A DNA stretch of 10,243 bases from JANOYY01 sp031418035. Its GTDB lineage: Bacteria > Actinomycetota > Acidimicrobiia > Acidimicrobiales > JANYDT01. Shown in pieces: positions 1 to 6,300 of the stretch. A program made the translations under genes and the position numbers. Where the stretch lies: positions 1-10,243 of the forward strand of contig JANOWU010000060.1 in the NCBI GenBank assembly GCA_031418035.1, written 5' to 3'. The notes beneath the pieces were generated by a model. The model was not told the origin of the DNA. It was given only the letters and a program-made list of their open reading frames with translations, and ran no database searches. Within the stretch, counting starts at the first letter, position 1. The number at the start of each line of letters is the position of its first letter.

Positions 1-1
1 C

Positions 2-184
2 GGTCTGTTCCAGCGGCCGATCGTAAGTGAACAGATCCTTGCCGAGGCGATCCGCAACGTCATCGCAGATCTTCCAGATCTCGACGAGGCACGAGATTCA
101 ACGACGCTTTGCCAACGTTACGCGTCGCCACGGACGGACACAGGATTGCTCTGCCAAGGCGGTTCGTTGCCGAAGGAATCGTGA
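2..184 (+). CDS. 3' end of an unrecognised plus-strand gene (5' end outside window)
   Basis: Starting at base 2 an open frame runs in from the left edge and stops at TGA 182-184. It reads LFQRPIVSEQILAEAIRN, then VIADLPDLDEARDS, then a less convincing Cys/Ser-rich tail. The first 35 or so residues have the mixed hydrophobic/acidic pattern of a real helical protein rather than the Arg-rich look of shadow frames here. I do not recognise the family. The opposite strand is also open to the edge (tail reading CDDVADRLGKDLFTYDRP), so strand choice is uncertain. The tail after about base 110 may be out of frame with the original gene. Confidence 0.33.
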   Translation, partial: GLFQRPIVSEQILAEAIRNVIADLPDLDEARDSTTLCQRYASPRTDTGLLCQGGSLPKES

Positions 185-503
185 ACGAGAAAGACCGGTA
201 CCTCTCGCAGCGGCGATCTTCCACAGTGTCGACTTCGGCGTATCGAACGAACGGAGGCTCCGTCGGGAAGTCACCCCCTGGGCCGCAGTGAAAATCAAAG
301 CCCTCGTCGCTCGTTCCGCCGATTAGCTTGTCGGTCGACTTCTCGACGACAGCGCAGACGACGTCGCCGGTGTCGTTCGTGTAAGCGGCCATGGCGGTTT
401 GGCGTCCGGTGGGATGAGAATAGGGGTGTCGTTCGCTGACGTCGGTCAACCAGTTGGTGCCCTGGAGTTCGAGTGGCGTGACGCTGGGAGGCCCGGTAGG
501 CAT
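60..503 (-). CDS. Unrecognised ORF, perhaps truncated by the adjacent IS
   Basis: This is a minus-strand frame from ATG 503 to TGA at 60-62, about 147 residues. The central part (about 240-470), including SERHPYSHPTGRQTAMAAYT and GDVVCAVVEKSTDKLIGGTS, has a normal amino-acid balance and looks translated. The last 45 residues overlap the plus-strand frame at 2-184 and look weaker. The ATG has no visible Shine-Dalgarno. It also lies inside or beside the structured left end of the IS, so the native start was probably removed or displaced when the IS inserted. I see no signal peptide, membrane segment or known motif, and I propose no function. Confidence 0.3.
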   Translation of the reverse strand: MPTGPPSVTPLELQGTNWLTDVSERHPYSHPTGRQTAMAAYTNDTGDVVCAVVEKSTDKLIGGTSDEGFDFHCGPGGDFPTEPPFVRYAEVDTVEDRRCERYRSFSFTIPSATNRLGRAILCPSVATRNVGKASLNLVPRRDLEDLR

Positions 504-564
504 CCGGTGATGTTGCTTCGAGCACGAGTCTGAGTTTCTTAGATCCTTGGGCCTCCCGCGAACG

Positions 565-578
565 GCATACAAGTATGC
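565..578. repeat. Perfect palindrome GCATAC-AA-GTATGC before the IS110 gene
   Basis: This is a 6-bp perfect inverted repeat with a 2-base centre, 11 bases upstream of the Shine-Dalgarno of the recombinase gene. It could be a hairpin in the leader or bridge RNA, an operator, or part of the reconstituted promoter at the joined ends of the circular IS. The sequence alone does not decide between these. Confidence 0.5.
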
Positions 579-589
579 ACACATAGTTC

Positions 590-595
590 AGGAGG
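590..595 (+). promoter_or_regulatory. Strong Shine-Dalgarno AGGAGG setting the GTG start at 603
   Basis: A perfect AGGAGG lies 7 bases before GTG 603. It selects this non-ATG start over the longer overlapping frames nearby. Confidence 0.8.
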
Positions 596-602
596 TAGAG
601 AG

Positions 603-1841
603 GTGGAAGTTCTTCACGATCGAGTCGCAGGGCTTGATGTTCACAAGGGGACTGTGGTCGCGTGTGTGCGGTCTCCCGGGACCGGTCGCACACGCAAAGC
701 GGAAACCCGCGAGTTCGAAACGTTCGTCGCGGATCTTGAACGGATGCGCGATTGGTTGCTCGCCGAAGGTGTCACCCATGTGGCGATGGAAGCGACCGGT
801 GTGTATTGGCGTCCGGTCTGGTACGTGCTCGAAGAAGCGCAGAGCCTGCACGTTGATTTGGTGAACACGCGGAACATGCGGATGGTCCCGGGCCGCAAGA
901 CCGATGTTTCCGATGCCGGATGGATCGCGCAACTCGTTGAGGTCGGTCTTGTTCGGGGCAGTTTCGTGCCGCCCACGGTGATCAGAGAGTTACGTGATTT
1001 CACTAGGTATCGGAAGCGGTTGACGCAGGACCGCACACGAGAGGTTCAGCGGGTCGAGAAGGTGCTCGAAGACGCTGGGATCAAGATTGGTGCTGTCACA
1101 TCCCAGACCCTTGGGGTGTCGGCACGCCTGATGATCAACGCGCTGATCGCCGGGGAACGAGATCCGGTCGTGTTGGCCGACATGGCCAAGAAGAAGCTTC
1201 GCGTCAAGATCCCGGAACTCCAACGAGCGCTGGTCGGCAGATTCAACGAGCATCACTCTGCGATGCTCAGGTTGCACCTGCATCACATCGATCAACTCGA
1301 CATGATGATCGAAGGAATCGAGTCACAGATCGACGCCAAGATCGTCCCTTTCAGTGAAGCCCGCCAACGGTTGATGACCATCCCCGGTGTCGGGGAAACA
1401 ACAGCGCAAGTGTTGATCGCCGAAATCGGCGTCGATATGAGCGTCTTTCCAACAGCGCAACACCTCGCCTCGTGGTGTGGTGTGTGTCCAGGGAACAATC
1501 GGTCGGCGGGCAAGCAACGTTCAGGGCGCACGAACCCGGCATCACCGTGGCTGACCGACGCGTTGGTCCAAGCCGCGTGGGCGGCGAGTCGCACCAAGAA
1601 CTCGTGGCTATCGGCTCGGTATTGGCGCCTCGCTCGCCGGATCGGGAAACCTAAAGCGATCGTTGCCACCGCGCATTCGATGGTCGTGGCGATCTGGCAC
1701 ATGCACACCAACGAGTGTGACTACACCGACCTCGGCATCGACTGGTGGGACAAGCGCCGCGACCCGGCCAACGAAACCGATCGACTCCGACGACGACTCG
1801 AAGCACTCGGGCATCGAGTCACCCTCGAACCCGCCGCCTGA
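603..1841 (+). CDS. IS110-family transposase (RNA-guided DEDD/serine recombinase)
   Basis: This 412-residue recombinase excises and inserts its own IS; in characterised IS110 members a bridge RNA supplies target and donor recognition. The N-terminal RuvC-like DEDD domain is visible: GLDVHK with Asp12, AMEATGVYW with Glu63, and RKTDVSDA with Asp101 and Asp104. A helical middle follows (about 125-250). The C-terminal Transposase_20 domain contains IPGVGETTAQVLIAEIG (260-276) and the conserved WCGVCPGNNRSAGK (291-304). By analogy with IS621, Ser301 there is the likely nucleophile. Length and domain order are those of a full-length member. One small oddity is Gly106 after DVSDA, where many members have Glu. 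The start is GTG 603 with an ideal Shine-Dalgarno. No frameshift or internal stop is seen, so it looks functional. Confidence 0.95.
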   Translation: MEVLHDRVAGLDVHKGTVVACVRSPGTGRTRKAETREFETFVADLERMRDWLLAEGVTHVAMEATGVYWRPVWYVLEEAQSLHVDLVNTRNMRMVPGRKTDVSDAGWIAQLVEVGLVRGSFVPPTVIRELRDFTRYRKRLTQDRTREVQRVEKVLEDAGIKIGAVTSQTLGVSARLMINALIAGERDPVVLADMAKKKLRVKIPELQRALVGRFNEHHSAMLRLHLHHIDQLDMMIEGIESQIDAKIVPFSEARQRLMTIPGVGETTAQVLIAEIGVDMSVFPTAQHLASWCGVCPGNNRSAGKQRSGRTNPASPWLTDALVQAAWAASRTKNSWLSARYWRLARRIGKPKAIVATAHSMVVAIWHMHTNECDYTDLGIDWWDKRRDPANETDRLRRRLEALGHRVTLEPAA

Positions 1842-1858
1842 ACCGAGACTGAACAACT

Positions 1859-1873
1859 CGGGGCTCCGCCCCG
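1859..1873 (+). terminator. GC-rich hairpin after the IS110 gene
   Basis: CGGGGC-TCC-GCCCCG forms a perfect 6-bp stem 17 bases after the stop codon. No U-tract follows, so it is either a weak or factor-assisted terminator or a structural element of the IS right end. Confidence 0.35.
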
Positions 1874-1925
1874 CCCCTCGATCAACGCGCCCAAAACCGG
1901 ATCACAACATAACTATTCACGTCTG

Positions 1926-2400
1926 ATGGCAAGGCGCATGAACCGACCAGCACGGTCGGCCACAGACGTCCTCGAAGCGCTCAGCCGGTCGCTGCCAACT
2001 CTGGGCCGACTACACACAATCTGACGTTCAATGCCCCAATCCGTTGCGATCCCGACTGATGCTCGCAACCAACCAGAGCGAGGCCTCGTGAGCACTGACA
2101 GCGATCGTCTCGCTAGTGCGCTCCGACAGGATCACTACTCGGCGAAGGTTTCGACTCTCCCGCACTCGACACGCTGTTCGTTGCCTTCCTGCGGTCGTTC
2201 AAGGACGCATCGCGCAATGCGTCGGTCGCGTCCTGCGAGCACACGACAAAACGATCTCGAAGTCCACGACCACGTCGACACACTCTCGCCGGTCCTCAAG
2301 GCAATGCACACCGAACGGTTCCCCTCCTACGTCACCCTCGGGTTCGACATCGGCCAACCGCGCCGCCGGAGATAGAGGACTGTCCGTCAGTCGAAAAATG
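1926..2400 (+). pseudogene. Broken plus-strand coding remnants, family unknown
   Basis: There is no intact gene in this stretch. Short pieces look translated. ATG 1926 to TGA 2022-2024 reads 32 residues including ATDVLEALSRSLPTLGRL. After that stop the same frame reads DSDRLASALRQDHYSAK. The frame starting GAC 2153 then reads DSPALDTLFVAFLRSFKDAS, and the first frame resumes with VHDHVDTLSPVLKAMHTE and FPSYVTLGFDIGQP (about 2255-2360). Switching between frames without a single long gene suggests a decayed gene with at least two frameshifts and one stop. All three frames are open over long parts of this GC-rich DNA, so these pieces could be chance. I do not recognise the family. Confidence 0.24.
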
Positions 2401-2853
2401 AGCCCTGGTTCCCGACGACTTCTTCGACGTGGAAAGCGTCGACGCCGGTGGTCCGTTGGTTGGGATCGTCGACGTGGCTGGATCGGTGAGACCGGATGCC
2501 CATCGCCGTACTTTACTATTGGGGTCGCGCAGTCCGAGCGTTCGCGCGAGGGTCCAGTCCATAGCGGCGATTTGCCGGAGCGCTGCGTGGCGGACGTCGG
2601 AACGTACTGACTTCAACGCCTCGCTATGGACCAGTGTTCGCGCCTTCCACGGGAGGACGTCGACCGAGTCAAGGATCCTGCGCACCACCGCCTTCACCAC
2701 CGAGCTCCTCCGAACGGGCGTACACATCCGCCCAGACCGGCGGGTTCAGTCGAACGACGCGTGCCGCTGCCCTCTCACCCGCAGCGCGACGACGGACTCC
2801 TGACCACGACGAAGCAGAACGAGCCCCGCCACACCAGCGACCGGGGGTGAGCG
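2387..2853 (-). pseudogene. Decayed minus-strand gene with a HEAT-repeat-like segment
   Basis: This stretch lies between the plus-strand remnants and the large minus-strand gene. A minus-strand frame (start near 2727) reads VRSDVRHAALRQIAAMDW and then LARTLGLRDPNSKVRRWA. That is the paired-helix, DPxxxVR pattern of HEAT-like repeats. After this it becomes low-complexity, while another minus frame gives DDPNQRTTGVDAFHVEEVV and a stop at 2387-2389. Upstream, a further frame gives RLNPPVWADVYARSEEL. The pieces join only with about two frameshifts, so I read it as a degraded gene. HEAT-type repeats make protein-binding solenoids; no specific role can be given. The plus strand is also open here, which lowers confidence. 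Confidence 0.3.
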
Positions 2854-3348
2854 TCACTTGAAAGCGATGTGCCCTCGGTAGTAGAAGCAGCCGTTTTGCA
2901 CGTCGTCTTTGAAATCGACCCGGCCAGTGACACCCTCGAAGTCACCCGTGCCGCTCACGATCGGGTGTTGGCAACGTCCGTGGATCTCCGCGAACGGCGG
3001 ACTGGTCTGATACTTCGCTTCGAACTGATATATCGTGTCGAACGAGCCGCATTTGTTCGATCCGCCCGTCGTCAGGCACCCTATGAATCGCTCGGTTCCT
3101 CGCTCACGATACCCGCCGCTCGGCGTCGTGTGGACCACCTCCAACGAGGTTGTGTACCAGCACCCTTCCAGCGCGCCAGTCATCCGGAGGGTAAGCGGCG
3201 ATGCCAGCTCGGTGCAGGTCGCGAAATCGATCTTGGCGACGCCATCGATCTGCGTGTTACCCGGCGTTGCCCCCGCCGGCATCGTCGTGTTGACGATCAC
3301 AGATGCGATCGCGAACGCAGACGTAGCAAACAGCTTCCTTATGTTCAT
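2854..3348 (-). CDS. Small cysteine-rich secreted protein, in frame with the upstream regulator
   Basis: This 164-residue protein starts at ATG 3348 and ends at TGA 2854-2856. It has a clear Sec signal peptide: a short basic start (MNIRK), a hydrophobic stretch (about 6-22), and a likely cleavage after AGA (about residue 27). The mature part has six cysteines, compatible with three disulfides, and beta-rich alternating sequence. It includes GCWYTTS, GRCQHPIVSGTGDFEGVTGR and YRGHIAF. The GTGDFxGxTGRxxF stretch resembles uncharacterised secreted actinobacterial proteins and possibly allene-oxide-cyclase-like or dirigent-like barrels; I hold this loosely. A weak Shine-Dalgarno AAAGGA (3361-3366) lies 12 bases before the ATG. 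A signal peptide internal to an 1,853-residue cytoplasmic protein makes little sense. It is therefore best seen as its own gene, co-transcribed with the regulator, that lost its separation by an indel. Confidence 0.7.
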   Translation of the reverse strand: MNIRKLFATSAFAIASVIVNTTMPAGATPGNTQIDGVAKIDFATCTELASPLTLRMTGALEGCWYTTSLEVVHTTPSGGYRERGTERFIGCLTTGGSNKCGSFDTIYQFEAKYQTSPPFAEIHGRCQHPIVSGTGDFEGVTGRVDFKDDVQNGCFYYRGHIAFK

Positions 3349-6300
3349 GATGGGGTCCCGTCCTTTCGTTGATTGGACCGGTGTCAGCTTCCTGGAATTC
3401 GCTGTCACGATCCTGTCATGGGGGGGGAACGGCCACCGATCGGTCGTCGCCCGGTACGGCTCGTCGAGCGGCCCGAACTGGAGCCATTCCGCCTCGGTCA
3501 TGTTGCGACCGGCGGCCTCGCACGCGAGCTCGGCCCACGAATCGACATCAAAGCGCCAGACGTTGAGGTACCCCGGGGAAGCTGTCAGAAGACCGACACT
3601 TGCACCGGTCAACGCGCTCGGCACGATGCGCGGTGGGCTGTCGAAGGGATCACCAATGAGGTGTCCGGTCTCGACGTCCCAAACGCGGCCTCGCCCATCG
3701 TGGACCGTCACGAGGAAACGTCCGTCGTCGGAGAACGCGGTGTGCTGGGCCGTGAATGTCGCGGAGGTGCCCGTCGAAGTAGCGAATCTTCGGATCTCTT
3801 CGAATGTCGTTCCATCGCGAAGCGACATGGATCCGTCGACCGCGACCGTCAGGAGCCGAGACCCGTCTGGCGAGTACATCGCCATCTGAGCGGTGCCAGC
3901 CAGCAGTCCAGAAGGCGAGAGTCCCCAGGACTCGGTGTCTACGATCCATGAGCGGCCCGTCATGAGGCCCGTAACGAGGATGCGTTCTGCGCTCGGGGGA
4001 ATCGCGAACATCACACCACCGAACGACGGTTCCTCAATCGGGTACCGCGCGAGTTCGCTCCCGTCGTCAAGGCGATTCACCTGGAACTCGTGCGGCCGGT
4101 AGCTGTCGGTTACGTGCCAACGACCGAAGGGGTCAGTTGCAAAGCCCTGACTTCCGAACCCTTTTCGGATGATGGCGGACGCCGGTGCTCCACTTGGTAA
4201 ATGAAACAGTTGCACTTGGTCGCCGACGCGTTCATCGGCTCCGAATTGGTATCGGGCGAACAGATCGGGGCGCCCGGCGATTGGGTCCACGTACGTCGTC
4301 TTGTCGAGGTGGAATTCGTCGGTCTCCTTCCAGACGCCGGTCCCTGCCGTCGCGTCGAACCGCCAGAACCGCCCTCCTCGGCGAGCAATGTGATTCGGAT
4401 CGCAGTCGGTCGCGATCCAGTCCGCCTCCCGGCCGCCGAAGAGAGCGAGCTGATCGTCGTCGCGTTCGAGCGTGCGATGCAATAGGCCCGATCCGTCGGC
4501 CGCGACGAGGGCCACGCCATTACGCCCTCCTACTGCCACCGAGCGCCGGTCTGGTGAGCCGGCCACACAGGTAGCCTGACCGACCGGGACGGAAACATTG
4601 ACGCTTTCTCCGGTCCGGTAGGACCCGAAGCCAACGACCCCGCTATGGCGAACGACCGCAACGGTATCGTCTGACAGCGCCACCATGGCAACCGGCCGAT
4701 CATCGAACCCGAAGCGGTTTGACAACCCGAGGCTGCCCAACGGGCCTGACAATTCCGGCACACTCACCCGGCTCAGACTGTGGCGGTCGAACACGTGCGC
4801 GAATCGGCTGTCGCCGGCAGCCGCGCCCGGCAACAGCTGTCGGGATCCGTCGATCCAGGCTGACAGCGATTTATCGCCAGCAGCCGTGTCAAGTACGTCG
4901 ACAAGCTGGGCCTGGACCCTGACGACGGACCTGTCGTGTGCAGCGAACGCCACATACGGGAAGACCGGCAGCCAATCCGTCCCGAGTGAGGCCTGGCTCC
5001 TGCCATGACGTCGTGCCAGTTCTCCCTGTGTCGCCGCGGGATCTGCAGGCAACGACCAACGTTGTACTCCAGAGGCATCGAACATCGACACATCGCGGTT
5101 CTTTCCGACGACAACCAGAGCATGGGAATGTTTCGCCAGGTCGAATACCGCGACACCCTCAGCGATTCGACGCGCCTCACTCGGGTGGTCTAGTGGGCCG
5201 ACCCACACGTCGTCGCCGTCCGTCAGCCACGCGACCGCAGTTCCGTTGATGGCGACCCGAGGAAGGGTGGTCCGGGCTGGAACCGGGAGCCCGAGGCTCG
5301 AAAGAACTTCACCGTCGGGGGACACGATCAGAACGTGCGTCGGCGTTACCACCGCAAGAAGGTCCTTGATCCAGCCGATCGCGAGCACATGGCCGAGTGC
5401 AGGGAAATGGCGAAGGACCGGTCCGCAGCCGACGAGGGTTCGCAGCAGCGCGCCACGAGCGTCGGGCGTCGCAGGGGCACGGCGGTGGGACTCCACTGCC
5501 ACCAGCAGGCTGAGCGCCCGATCCACCCCGACCAGTGAGCCTGCCTGCAAGGCGAGCCGTCTCGTCTCGGCTACCGCACGCTCATCATCAGCGCGCAGAC
5601 GTTCGCACTCCAGCTGCGTGACGAGTCGTTCAAGCTCCGCCGCGCGCCGTTGTTCGCGCGCCATAGCCTCGTCATGTTGGTTTGTCGAGGCGTCGAGGAA
5701 CTCCTGCACCGCCACGGTCAACTCCGGATTGTGCTCACTGATCCATTCGAGAACAGACGTGAGCCGCCGGCCCGTGAGCAGGTCCTCGTCTTCGCGTCCG
5801 GCGGCGACCCAGCGCGTCGCCGCATCGTCCAATTTCTGGCCGCGCCGCAGATCCTCACGGTCATCGTCGATCCACGCCCTCAACCTCGGCCATTCGTGAA
5901 GAAGCGCCTCGTGAGCGATCTCCACAGTTCCCTCGCGTGAGTGCGGATCGCGGTCGAACGCCAGGAGCCGGTCGGCGCCGAAGCGCTGCACGACCGGGTC
6001 TAGCGCCTCGGCGGACCCAAGTTCTGATCTACGGACACGACGGCTCGTCTCGGCCCCAGAGTCGTGCAGGGTCACCAGCCTCGTGAAATATTGCCGGGTA
6101 ACGCGCTGTTGCTCGCCGGTGAGTCCGCTATAGATCGTTTCGGCCCGCCTCGCAACAGCGCCCGTCAAACCTCCGATCATGTCGTATGCGCGTTCACTGA
6201 TTCGCGTGCCGGAGCGTTGATCGAAAAGTTGCGTGAGCGCATACTGGAGCAGTGGAAGTTCGCCGGGTCGGCCGATGACGTCTCCGAGGATTCTGGCAAC

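Larger units (their letters stand above)
482..602 (+). ncRNA. Candidate bridge (guide) RNA region of the IS110 element
   Basis: IS110-subgroup elements transcribe a structured bridge RNA from the left end that pairs with target and donor DNA. Here the left end has a strong long-range stem. CGC-T-GGGAGGCCC (482-494) pairs with GGGCCTCCCGCG (549-560), giving 12 base pairs with one bulged T. It encloses about 54 bases. Inside, TCTGA/TTAGA (about 525-541) can form a small hairpin with one G-T pair, and other short pairings are possible. A base-paired stem closing a partly unpaired interior is compatible with the guide-loop arrangement. The exact RNA ends and the target- and donor-binding loops cannot be assigned without insertion-site comparisons. 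Confidence 0.42.
480..1930 (+). mobile_element. IS110-family insertion sequence (ends approximate)
   Basis: A complete IS110-type recombinase gene (603-1841) is flanked by a longer non-coding left end (about 120 bases) and a shorter right end (up to about 90 bases). This is the layout of the IS110 subgroup, whose bridge RNA is encoded upstream of the gene. Such elements have no terminal inverted repeats and make no target duplication, so the exact ends cannot be read here. I placed the left limit where the coding-like minus-strand frame gives way to a strong inverted repeat (about 480), and the right limit just past the 3' hairpin. The recombinase is intact, so the element may still be active. 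Confidence 0.6.

Noticed and set aside
1292..1711. Minus-strand frame inside the IS110 gene
   Set aside because: It is the shadow of the transposase C-terminal domain, whose motifs are unambiguous on the plus strand.
2820..2853. Imperfect GC hairpin just after the secreted-protein stop (CCCC...GGGG)
   Set aside because: The stem is interrupted by several mismatches and no T-run follows; not good enough to call a terminator.
3035..3951. Long plus-strand frames opposite the regulator and secreted protein
   Set aside because: Arg/Ser/Pro-rich shadow frames of GC-rich coding DNA; the minus strand carries clear domains throughout.
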